Below are positions 1 through 6,284 of a stretch of 9,042 nt of DNA, piece after piece. Within the stretch, counting starts at the first letter, position 1; each line of letters opens with the position of its first letter. Source of the stretch: Methanobacterium sp. PtaU1.Bin242 (GTDB lineage: Archaea > Methanobacteriota > Methanobacteria > Methanobacteriales > Methanobacteriaceae); the NCBI GenBank assembly GCA_002067565.1, contig MVQZ01000291.1, forward strand, positions 1 to 9,042, written 5' to 3'. The translations under genes and the position numbers were made by a program. The notes beneath the pieces are model-generated. The model was not told the DNA's origin and did no database searches. It was given only the letters and a program-made list of their open reading frames with translations.

Positions 1-631
1 CCCGGGCAGTAAGTGTTATGAATAAGTTATCCACATCATCTCCAGTGGTGATAATAACTCCACGGGCATTTTTAATTCCAGCGTCTCTCATTACACTTTC
101 ATCTGTGGCATCACCAGGAATGGCCAGGACAGTTGGATCCTCCCATAATTCCTTCTCCACAATTTGTCGGTTCTTTTCGATTATTATAGCCTTTTGATTT
201 CTTTTTAATAACTCTTTATGAACGGCGCTGCCCACTCTACCATAGCCACATAACACAAAATGATTCTCACTTTCCGATATCCTTCTTCTCTGCCTAGCGC
301 CTGATGTTATTTCTTCTACCGCCATACTAACCACCGTTGCTGTTAAAGTAAATGCATACGCCACCAGTCCTACTCCACCCATCACCAGAGTTATGGCAAA
401 AAGTTTCTGTGCAGGGGTTATAGGACTTATATCACCATATCCTACTGTTGCTATGGTGATAATGGTAAAATAGATAGAATTTACAGGATCTAATCCCATA
501 ATATATATTGATCCTATGAAACCATAGACCACCAGTAAAACCACACCGATTAAAGCATACTTTAAAATGGAAAAGGGAATAGGCGTAATATCTTCAGGTA
601 TGGGTAATAAAGGAAAGGGGGCTTGTGCCAC
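1..631 (-). CDS. MthK-like potassium channel with RCK (TrkA-N) domain, partial at the 3' end
   Basis: This is a two-transmembrane K+ channel fused to a cytoplasmic regulator-of-K+-conductance domain. Only the first 210 codons are present; the gene continues beyond base 1. Reading the minus strand gives transmembrane helix 1 at about residues 24-46, a pore helix followed by the selectivity filter TVGYGD (62-67), helix 2 at about 76-101, and a Rossmann domain starting HFVLCGYGRVG (124-134). That domain has the GxGxxG nucleotide or ligand loop, an acidic residue at E152 ending strand 2, and a GDAT motif (173-176). The order of parts matches MthK of Methanothermobacter, whose RCK domains form a Ca2+-gated ring; the gating ligand here is unknown. 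The start is GTG at 629-631: GGTGAT lies just upstream at correct spacing, and an in-frame TGA lies close upstream. It is divergent from the secreted barrel gene. A TrkA-linked voltage-independent channel of another subfamily is the main alternative. Confidence 0.9.
   Translation of the reverse strand, partial: MAQAPFPLLPIPEDITPIPFSILKYALIGVVLLVVYGFIGSIYIMGLDPVNSIYFTIITIATVGYGDISPITPAQKLFAITLVMGGVGLVAYAFTLTATVVSMAVEEITSGARQRRRISESENHFVLCGYGRVGSAVHKELLKRNQKAIIIEKNRQIVEKELWEDPTVLAIPGDATDESVMRDAGIKNARGVIITTGDDVDNLFITLTAR
323..335 (-). promoter_or_regulatory. Possible internal ribosome binding site and ATG inside the channel gene
   Basis: Reading the minus strand, GGTGG (335-331), a five-base spacer and an in-frame ATG (325-323, Met103) fall at the end of transmembrane helix 2, about 20 residues before the RCK Rossmann fold. 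In MthK, an internal start at Met107 is known to give a separate soluble RCK domain that joins the gating ring. The position here is comparable. That this site is used is inference from spacing alone. Confidence 0.35.
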
Positions 632-1177
632 AGAATCACCGTTTATTCAAATTTGATGTATGGAACCTTAATTTAAGACTAAATAAGGTATCCGGAAATA
701 ATATGGTTATAATTAAATATTATCCTTTTATAATTTATACATATAATTATTAATGGACTTTATACGCTATTTTGGTATATTTACTCGCTAATTTTTATTA
801 ATACTTTTTTAATTTCCAATCTATAATTATTTTTTAAATTCTTTAAATCTATCGTTTTATTTAGAGTTAACTATCATTCAATTTTGCTTTTGAACAAATA
901 TCACCTCATTATATTTACATCAAAGTCGGTTGATTATGGTAATAGTCTGGATCAAAATTTTATTAATGTTAATGGATGATATATAGATTATTATTCTTTT
1001 AACGTGTATTACCTGATCGATTTAATTAACCTGTGTAGCGCATGAGTAAATTATAGTAACTTCTTAAAAAGATGGAGAAAGAATAGGCACAATTTATTTT
1101 ATTTATAAAAAATATGATCTACAATTATAATCATTTCATCACTAAAATGATACAAATACACCTGGAAGGCGGTTAAA
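632..1177. other. Long AT-rich divergent intergenic region
   Basis: These 546 bases separate the divergent channel and secreted-barrel genes. No convincing reading frame is present on either strand; the 81-codon minus frame overlapping 1099-1344 is antisense to the signal-peptide coding region and has no recognisable motif. The stretch holds many TATA-like tracts, so promoters for both flanking genes are expected here. One 14-base motif at 942-955 recurs with one mismatch at 4059-4072. A good GAGGTGAT sequence at about 901-908 (minus) is followed only by a frame of a few codons. Confidence 0.6.
1101..1111 (+). promoter_or_regulatory. Probable TATA box of the secreted barrel gene
   Basis: ATTTATAAAAA at 1101-1111 matches an archaeal TATA element. 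The usual spacing of 25-27 bases would put the transcript start near 1130 and give a leader of about 50 bases. A 7-bp inverted repeat, ATCATTT (1130-1136) with AAATGAT (1145-1151) around an 8-base loop, would then sit at the very 5' end of the mRNA, or act as an operator next to the start site. The TATA match is seen; its use is inferred. Confidence 0.4.
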
Positions 1178-1987
1178 ATTAAATACAGATGGGTAGTGTC
1201 GTTTATAATACTATTTGCACTGACATTAGGTTTAACTTCGTGCTGTTTAGCTGCATCAGAGAATTCCTCTAATGACCAGACCATAAGTACCAATGGAGCA
1301 ATACCATACACCAGCACCATAAACCCCTGGTTCCCTATCCCCATGGGGAATGGTTTTATTGTGGGTTATTATATAAACCCCAGCAGAACACCCCTAACAG
1401 AAATCGATTTCAGCGATTTAAAAAGGGCTGGAATTACAGATATATATATTTTGGTAACAAATGATAATTATTTATCAATATTACCTGAAGCAAAAACAAA
1501 GGCTGACGCAGTGGGAATAAGGACCAACGCCTGGGTATATCCTGGATTCAGCTATGCTTCACAGGTCGCTCATATGAAAATAGGAGTTTTATTAGATGTG
1601 GAAACCCATGATATGCCAGCATATATTCCACAAATTCAAGCCATGAGATTTGCCACACAAGAGGTAACATTCTCCCTTTGCGTTAAACCCGATGAATGGG
1701 ATGGAAACCAATATTACTATCTAATAGCACCATTATGCGACTACATCGTGCCCATGCTCTATATTGGTGACTATGGGCAGGACATAACCGGTTTAACAAA
1801 CTGGGCTAAAATTTACAACATTTATAACATCATTTACTCAGGAAAAATCATAGCTGGACTTGAAACCTACCAATCCGACCAGGATATAACCCCCAAGAAT
1901 GCAAGTACCCTATTAGCAGAAATAAAAGCTGTACAACCATATACACGTGGTGTAATCCTATTCAGGTACGGATTATCCAACCTGTAG
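1178..1987 (+). CDS. Secreted TIM-barrel protein resembling glycoside hydrolases (GH18-like layout)
   Basis: I do not recognise a named family. With the start at 1178 it is 269 residues: a positively charged N-terminus (KYR), a hydrophobic stretch to about residue 20, and either a lipobox-like LTSC (19-22) or a signal-peptidase site near CLAAS, followed by a Ser/Asn/Thr-rich linker. The remainder alternates strand and helix like a TIM barrel: GFIVGYYINP, GITDIYILV, GIRTNAWVYPG, KIGVLLDVET, EVTFSLCVKPDEW, YIVPMLYIGDYG, GKIIAGLETY and GVILFRYGL. This order resembles GH18-type barrels, with D140-V-E142 in the place of the catalytic strand-4 acids. It probably acts on the cell surface; its substrate is unknown. 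The first canonical start is GTG 1196, but that removes the charged N-region and has no well-spaced ribosome site. AAGGCGG at 1166-1172 lies five bases before ATT 1178, which I prefer. No ATG/GTG/TTG lies between the upstream stop at 1148 and 1196. Confidence 0.7.
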   Translation: MKYRWVVSFIILFALTLGLTSCCLAASENSSNDQTISTNGAIPYTSTINPWFPIPMGNGFIVGYYINPSRTPLTEIDFSDLKRAGITDIYILVTNDNYLSILPEAKTKADAVGIRTNAWVYPGFSYASQVAHMKIGVLLDVETHDMPAYIPQIQAMRFATQEVTFSLCVKPDEWDGNQYYYLIAPLCDYIVPMLYIGDYGQDITGLTNWAKIYNIYNIIYSGKIIAGLETYQSDQDITPKNASTLLAEIKAVQPYTRGVILFRYGLSNL

Positions 1988-2011
1988 GATATATAATAAT
2001 AAAATTCACTA

Positions 2012-2018
2012 TTTTTTT
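2012..2018 (+). terminator. Oligo-T tract, likely archaeal terminator
   Basis: A run of seven T lies 25 bases after the stop of the secreted barrel gene. Archaeal RNA polymerase terminates at U-rich tracts without needing a hairpin. There is no hairpin here, so this is a positional inference. Confidence 0.4.
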
Positions 2019-2105
2019 CAGTGTAGGTTTATTAAATAAGTAATTCTTAGAATATTTATGGTAATTATATCGAAATAATTCTTAATTTCACAGTGTTGGA
2101 ATTTA

Positions 2106-2113
2106 TTTAAATA
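2106..2113 (+). promoter_or_regulatory. Probable TATA box of nnr
   Basis: TTTAAATA lies about 40 bases before the nnr ATG. Standard spacing predicts a transcript start near 2136 and a leader of about 13 bases. The only ribosome-site match in that leader is a weak GTGA, which fits a short-leader mRNA. Confidence 0.4.
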
Positions 2114-2148
2114 AATCTTAACTTATAATTAATAATCAGTGAATTATT

Positions 2149-3621
2149 ATGACGCCTAAAGATATGATGGTGATCGATGCTAATGCCGAGGCACTGGGAA
2201 TTTCCCGATCATCCCTAATGGAAAACGCAGGCAGATGTATTGCCTCCAGAATATTTCACATGTCAAAACCCTGTAAAGTAGCAATATTTGCAGGTAATGG
2301 TGGAAACGGTGGAGATGGTTTTGTAGCTGCACGATATCTTTTAAACAAAGGTTTTAATGTCCATGTTTTTTTGTTAACACATCCCTCACAGATAAAATCA
2401 AAAGAATCAAAGGCAAACTGGGAAGTGCTGCAAGAGATTAACAGGGAATTGAATCCACTGAAGATCAAAATAGTGCAAGATTCCTCCGACCTGGAACTGA
2501 CTGATGCCGAGATAATAATAGATGCTCTTCTGGGTACTGGTGTGGAAGGAAAACTCAGGGAGCCTTATTCTGCTGCAGTTGAGGTCATTAATAATTCTAA
2601 GGGGATTAAATTTGCAGTTGATGTCCCCAGTGGTCTTGATCCATTGACTGGTAAAGTATTTGACAAATCAGTAAAGGCAGATGTTACAGTAACCTTTCAT
2701 CGGAATAAATCAGGCTTTAAAGATGCTAAAAAGGAGTATATAGGAGAAATTCATGTCTGTGATATTGGAATTCCCCAGGAAGCTGAAATATTCACTGGCC
2801 CAGGAGACCTGATCCGGCTTAAGAAAAGGGATAGTACTTCCCATAAAGGTCAAAATGGCAGGTTGGTTATTATGGGTGGGAGCAGGGATTATTCGGGCGC
2901 TCCTGCTATTGCAGCATTATCTGCCTTGAAATCTGGTGTTGATCTGGCAGTGATTGCCTGTCCTGCGGTGGTAAGTTCCTCTGTCAGATCATATTCTCCA
3001 GATTTAATCGTGAAAAGTCTTCCAGATGATTTTATAACCCCAAAAGATGTGGATAATTTATTGAAGCTTTCAGAAAACGCAGATTCTCTGGTAATCGGAT
3101 GTGGAATTGGAAGAGAGGATGAAACAGCAACTGCTTTAAATGATCTGATAGAAAAAGTTGATAAACCTATGGTTATTGATGCAGATGCACTTAAGCTTCT
3201 TGATTTGGAAGTAATAAAAAAATCAGAGGAGGATATAGTTTTAACACCACATGCTGCAGAGTTTAAGGCATTATTTGGAATTGACATTCCTGAAAACCTA
3301 AAGCAAAAAATGAAAACCATTTTAAAAACTTCAAAAACCTGTGGTGCTGCGGTGATTCTTAAAGGGAAGATAGATGTGATTGCAGGGGATGATAAAATAA
3401 AACTTAATTCTACTGGCAATCCGGGAATGACTGTGGGTGGAACAGGAGACTGTTTAGCTGGTTTAGTTGCGGGGTTGATGGCTCAAGGCCATGATGCATT
3501 TGAAGCAGCATTTTTAGGAGCTTATATTAATGGTAAAGCTGGGGATCTGGCTGCTGGGGATTATGGATATAATTTCACCACCACTGATCTTCTGGATTAT
3601 ATTCCTAAGGCTTTTTTATAG
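2149..3621 (+). CDS. nnr: Bifunctional NAD(P)H-hydrate repair enzyme (epimerase plus ADP-dependent dehydratase)
   Basis: This enzyme repairs hydrated NADH and NADPH (NADHX/NADPHX): the N-terminal half interconverts the R and S epimers and the C-terminal half dehydrates the S form using ADP (or ATP). At 490 residues it has full fusion length. The epimerase part (about 1-220, YjeF_N) shows AGNGGNGGDG (48-57), DALLGTG (125-131, catalytic Asp) and PSGLDP (160-165). The dehydratase part (about 225-490, YjeF_C, ribokinase-like) shows SHKGQNG (231-237), GCGIGR (317-322), DADAL (344-348), LTPHAAEF (365-372), LKGK (404-407) and TGNPGMTVGGTGDCLAG (422-438), whose GTGD aspartate is the expected catalytic base. 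The start is the first ATG after an in-frame TGA at 2140. It is probably transcribed alone and faces the minus-strand zinc-ribbon gene. All key motifs are intact and no truncation is seen. Confidence 0.96.
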   Translation: MTPKDMMVIDANAEALGISRSSLMENAGRCIASRIFHMSKPCKVAIFAGNGGNGGDGFVAARYLLNKGFNVHVFLLTHPSQIKSKESKANWEVLQEINRELNPLKIKIVQDSSDLELTDAEIIIDALLGTGVEGKLREPYSAAVEVINNSKGIKFAVDVPSGLDPLTGKVFDKSVKADVTVTFHRNKSGFKDAKKEYIGEIHVCDIGIPQEAEIFTGPGDLIRLKKRDSTSHKGQNGRLVIMGGSRDYSGAPAIAALSALKSGVDLAVIACPAVVSSSVRSYSPDLIVKSLPDDFITPKDVDNLLKLSENADSLVIGCGIGREDETATALNDLIEKVDKPMVIDADALKLLDLEVIKKSEEDIVLTPHAAEFKALFGIDIPENLKQKMKTILKTSKTCGAAVILKGKIDVIAGDDKIKLNSTGNPGMTVGGTGDCLAGLVAGLMAQGHDAFEAAFLGAYINGKAGDLAAGDYGYNFTTTDLLDYIPKAFL

Positions 3622-3756
3622 ACCATTGGAAGACTGACAGGGATTGAAGTCCCAAATTCGATTTTAATAATATAAATTTCAGTTATTTTGCAACAAATAG
3701 CCCAAAATAATTATTTCTATATTATCCACACTGCAGAATATTCATTTATCCTGATG

Positions 3757-4008
3757 TTAAAAATTACTTTGAATGACTCCATTATAAACCACTAAAACAT
3801 CAATTAAAAGTATTAACATGAAAACTATCAGATAAACATGGTTTGTGTTAATTTTGGGAAAGTGGGGTTTATATTTCCCCTCTGCAGATAGGGGCTTATA
3901 AATAGTAGTTAATGGGTTTATTTTCATTTTTTTCAGGGGCGCACCACATTCTTGACAGAATTTATTTGAATTTGCGTTTAAAACTCCACAATCAGAACAA
4001 TTAACCAT
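3757..4008 (-). CDS. Small zinc-ribbon protein with C-terminal membrane anchor
   Basis: This is an 83-residue protein with a four-cysteine zinc ribbon at the N-terminus (C4, C7, C18, C21, the last two in CQECG), a basic and proline-containing linker (about 25-55), and one hydrophobic helix (about 57-75) close to the C-terminus. It is probably a tail-anchored membrane protein with the ribbon in the cytoplasm. Such proteins are common and mostly uncharacterised in methanogens, so no function is assigned. The start is ATG at 4006-4008 because GGAGGGT lies five bases upstream; a GTG at 4026 would lengthen it by six residues but would place the ribosome site inside the gene. It is last in the minus-strand block, about 300 bases after the flavin-barrel gene. 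Probable TATA sequences (around 4035-4055 and 4119-4128) suggest it has its own promoter. Confidence 0.75.
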   Translation of the reverse strand: MVNCSDCGVLNANSNKFCQECGAPLKKMKINPLTTIYKPLSAEGKYKPHFPKINTNHVYLIVFMLILLIDVLVVYNGVIQSNF

Positions 4009-4136
4009 ATATACCCTCCAAATCACATGATCATATCATTTATTTATATTTAGTTATGATAGTCTGGTTCAACTAATTTTAGCATGATCAATAAACCTCG
4101 GTAGATGTCAACAATTCCTTTATATAAAAGTTAATA

Positions 4137-4207
4137 CCTAAGGGGGGTGAAAAGGGCGTGGAAACTATGGGGGATCCAATATTAAACTGAGTTTCACACC
4201 CCTTAGG
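4137..4207 (-). ncRNA. Candidate structured small RNA or leader element (16-bp stem)
   Basis: The arms 4137-4152 and 4192-4207 are complementary at 15 of 16 positions (single mismatch 4146/4198) around a 39-base loop. They form a GC-rich island in very AT-rich DNA. On the minus strand a TTTATATA box (4240-4233) is centred about 27 bases upstream of the first arm base, so transcription would begin close to the stem. The loop contains GTGGAAAC (4158-4165), which could compete with the left arm for GTTTCAC (4191-4197). It could be a free small RNA, a leader of the zinc-ribbon gene 130 bases further on, or a DNA operator. No known RNA family is recognised. Confidence 0.4.
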
Positions 4208-4232
4208 AAGTATACAGTAATGTTCAATTTAT

Positions 4233-4240
4233 TATATAAA
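4233..4240 (-). promoter_or_regulatory. Probable TATA box in front of the hairpin element
   Basis: Read on the minus strand this is TTTATATA, a consensus-like archaeal TATA element. Its centre is about 27-30 bases from 4207-4210, the 5' edge of the inverted repeat. This is a positional match only. Confidence 0.4.
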
Positions 4241-4309
4241 TGATTCGGTGAAATCCAGTTATAGACTTGTATTTAAAAAAAAGAGTTTATAATAAATTGG
4301 ATGCCTGAA

Positions 4310-4738
4310 TCAGTCTGGAAATTTTATGAACTTTTTAGGCTCAAAATTAGTGGCCATGGTCCAGAAATAGGCCTCACCCTGGGCAATGCGGAAAATTATA
4401 AGTCCCGGGTGGTCAAATGTCATACCAAATTCCTTTAAAAAGGGCCTATCTTCCAAAACCTTCTTTTTCAGTTCAGGATCATCAACAAATTCTATTTCAC
4501 CAGCCACCCGCATCATAGTACCGGTTGTCTCGTCTGGCTGCCAGAAACATGCTTCTACTTTCCTGTTTTTCTGCAACTGGCCGTACATATCTTTCATGGC
4601 CCCTATCTGGAAGTAAAATCCGGTTTCATCTGCAAACCAGAATCCAAGTGCCCTTACCCTGGGCTGGTCTCCATCTGCTGTTGCTAGATAGCAAACAGGT
4701 GTTTCATTGGCAAATTTTATACAGTCTTTAAAATCTAT
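4310..4738 (-). CDS. Pyridoxamine 5'-phosphate oxidase-like flavin split-barrel protein
   Basis: This 142-residue protein belongs by pattern to the PNPOx-like FMN-binding split-barrel superfamily, a group that binds FMN, F420 or haem. The strands TPVCYLATADGDQPRVRALGF (two stretches, 13-32), FYFQIG (41-46), the MYGQLQKNRKVEACFW segment (51-66) and MRVAGEIEFVDDPELKKKVL (76-95) are the typical barrel and helix pattern. True pyridoxamine oxidase activity is unlikely at this size, and the substrate is unknown. The first canonical start is ATG at 4597, but it would delete the first two barrel strands. The frame is open upstream to a TGA with no ATG, GTG or TTG. AGGGGG at 4746-4751 lies seven bases before ATA 4738, giving an N-terminus xDFKDC, so I place the start there. 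It lies 59 bases after the BofA-family gene and may share the argG transcript or use an AT-rich promoter near 4785-4800. Confidence 0.8.
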   Translation of the reverse strand: MDFKDCIKFANETPVCYLATADGDQPRVRALGFWFADETGFYFQIGAMKDMYGQLQKNRKVEACFWQPDETTGTMMRVAGEIEFVDDPELKKKVLEDRPFLKEFGMTFDHPGLIIFRIAQGEAYFWTMATNFEPKKFIKFPD

Positions 4739-4797
4739 TCTAATACCCCCTAATCTTGTTTTAGAAATTGTTAGATGATATCAGTTATGTTTTATAT

Positions 4798-5058
4798 TTA
4801 ATAAAAACCTAATGCTTTAGCTATGATTAGTATTAAAACACCGAAAACCCCTCCAAAACCAGCAATTAATAGGGTCAATACATTTATAGGGATCTTGAAG
4901 AAGGGCAGTAGATTAAATAAAAAAAGAAGTATAAGGCCAAAAATCATATTTAACAGGATGTATAAGGCTATTTTACCTATTTCAAGCAGCAACTTCAGAC
5001 CGAATATCGCAAGAACAACAACTACTATTCCTAATATGATCAATAGTAGAAGATCCAT
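4798..5058 (-). CDS. BofA-family small integral membrane protein
   Basis: This is an 86-residue, almost wholly hydrophobic protein with about three membrane segments (about 2-24, 28-52 and 58-83). The C-terminal half carries the pattern of the BofA (pro-sigmaK processing inhibitor) family: N49 followed by LLP, then IPIN (56-59), then TLLIAGFGGVFGV (62-74). In Bacillus, BofA inhibits the intramembrane protease SpoIVFB; archaea have neither sporulation nor sigma-K, so that role cannot be carried over. The start is ATG at 5056-5058 with a GGTGCAT ribosome site just upstream; a GTG at 5065-5067 lies inside that site and is rejected. It begins 38 bases after the argG stop on the same strand, so co-transcription with argG is likely. 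Confidence 0.8.
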   Translation of the reverse strand: MDLLLLIILGIVVVVLAIFGLKLLLEIGKIALYILLNMIFGLILLFLFNLLPFFKIPINVLTLLIAGFGGVFGVLILIIAKALGFY

Positions 5059-5096
5059 GGTATGCACCGGATTTCAGACTTTAAAAGAGGTAAAAC

Positions 5097-6284
5097 TTAA
5101 GAATTATCCTTTTTACATATATTCTGATAACAGGCGGCCTGTATACCGTAATTTTTGATCATACCTACTATTTCGCGCTGATCAGTTTCTTTATCCTCAA
5201 AAGAAACGGCCTGTTCCTGATAGAGACTGAATGGGGATTTCCTGCCTAAAATCCTTAAATTACCTTTATTTAATCTCACACGGACTATGCCTGACACTCT
5301 TTTCTGCATGTTATTAATAAGACAGTCCAGATCTTCCCTAAGTGGTTCATGCCACAGACCATTATATATCAACTCTGAATAAGTTTCTGAAACATTTGAT
5401 GCGAATTTAAGCTCTTCTCTGGTTAGTACAATCTGTTCTAGAGTTTGGTGGGCTGTTATTATAAGAATGGCTCCTGGTGTTTCGTAATTTTCCCTGGATT
5501 TAAGGCCAATGATACGGTCTTCCATTATGTCCACCCTACCGATTCCATGCAATCCGCCGATTCGATTACATTCCTTTATTATATCTACAGGATCCAGTTT
5601 CTTTCCATCCAGAGCCACGGGAACTCCTTCTTCAAACTCTATTTCCAGTATCTGAGGCTCATCAGGGGCGTCAGCACTGGAACGGGTCCAGTTAAAGGCA
5701 TCCTCAGGCATTTCCACCATGGGGTCCTCCAATATATCTCCTTCAATAGATCTTCCCCATAAGTTTTCATCGATACTGTAATTGGAGAAAACGGGTAAAG
5801 GAATGCCATGAGTTTCGGCATAGGTTATTTCCTCACTTCTGGTAAGATTTAAATCCCTTACCGGTGCTATTATTTGACAATTTGATGCAGAACGGATGGT
5901 AGATTCAAATCGGAACTGATCATTTCCCTTACCGGTGCATCCGTGAGATATTGCTACTGCGTCCTCTTTTTCGGCAACTTCAACTATTTTCATGGCTATC
6001 AATGGTCTTGCCAGTGCAGTGCTCAGGGGGTATCCTTCATAAATAGCATTTGCTTTTACTGCTTTAAATATGAACTCTGTGGTGAATTCTTCCTTAGCAT
6101 CTATGGTATAGTGTTTTGAGACACCGATTTCGTGGGCAACTAACTTTGATCTTTCCACTTCCTCTTCTGGCTGCCCTACATCTACACAGACAGTAATAAC
6201 CTCCATATCATATTTTTCTTGAAGTAACTTGATACAAACTGAGGTATCCAGACCGCTGCTAAACGCTAGAACTACTTTTTCCAT
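5097..6284 (-). CDS. argG: Argininosuccinate synthase
   Basis: This enzyme joins citrulline and aspartate using ATP (giving AMP and PPi) to make argininosuccinate, the next-to-last step of arginine biosynthesis, in the cytoplasm. At 395 residues it has full family length. Visible motifs are the N-terminal ATP pyrophosphatase loop AFSSGLDTSV (7-16), DVGQPEEE (35-42), HGCTGKGNDQFRFE (114-127), APVRDL (140-145) and YSIDENLWGRSIEG (169-182), all hallmarks of ArgG. The loop reads S-S-G-L-D where S-G-G-L-D is usual. The start is ATG at 6282-6284, preceded by a good AAGGTGAT ribosome site. It is the first gene of the minus-strand block, divergent from the deacylase-like gene, and is followed after 38 bases by the BofA-family gene. 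Confidence 0.97.
   Translation of the reverse strand: MEKVVLAFSSGLDTSVCIKLLQEKYDMEVITVCVDVGQPEEEVERSKLVAHEIGVSKHYTIDAKEEFTTEFIFKAVKANAIYEGYPLSTALARPLIAMKIVEVAEKEDAVAISHGCTGKGNDQFRFESTIRSASNCQIIAPVRDLNLTRSEEITYAETHGIPLPVFSNYSIDENLWGRSIEGDILEDPMVEMPEDAFNWTRSSADAPDEPQILEIEFEEGVPVALDGKKLDPVDIIKECNRIGGLHGIGRVDIMEDRIIGLKSRENYETPGAILIITAHQTLEQIVLTREELKFASNVSETYSELIYNGLWHEPLREDLDCLINNMQKRVSGIVRVRLNKGNLRILGRKSPFSLYQEQAVSFEDKETDQREIVGMIKNYGIQAACYQNICKKDNS

Larger units (their letters stand above)
4009..4309. other. Intergenic region with hairpin and TATA boxes
   Basis: These 301 bases between the zinc-ribbon and flavin-barrel genes contain no supportable protein gene. Their main content is the GC-rich inverted repeat at 4137-4207, flanked by TTTATATA elements on both sides (4119-4128, readable on both strands; 4233-4240, minus). 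A 14-base motif at 4059-4072 matches 942-955 with one mismatch. Confidence 0.6.

Noticed and set aside
1099..1344. 81-codon minus-strand frame
   Set aside because: Most of it is antisense to the signal peptide and linker of the secreted barrel gene, it has no ribosome site, and the sense frame explains the sequence better.
2889..3419. 176-codon minus-strand frame inside nnr
   Set aside because: It is antisense to the strongly conserved dehydratase domain of nnr; its serine-rich, motif-free product is typical of a shadow frame.
3640..3653. Possible tRNA T-arm or hairpin terminator (GGGA/TCCC)
   Set aside because: The stem is only 4 bp with a 6-base loop, there are no other tRNA arms or acceptor stem, and no T-run follows.
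4137..4207. Inverted repeat as the ends of a miniature transposable element
   Set aside because: No target-site duplication flanks the arms, the loop is only 39 bases, and no second copy is present in the window.
4386..4731. Two overlapping plus-strand frames (4386-4616 and 4525-4731)
   Set aside because: Both are antisense to the flavin-barrel gene, whose minus-strand product shows clear family pattern.
4823..5158. 111-codon plus-strand frame
   Set aside because: It is antisense to the BofA-family gene and the end of argG; the lysine-, arginine- and proline-rich product is not protein-like for this genome.
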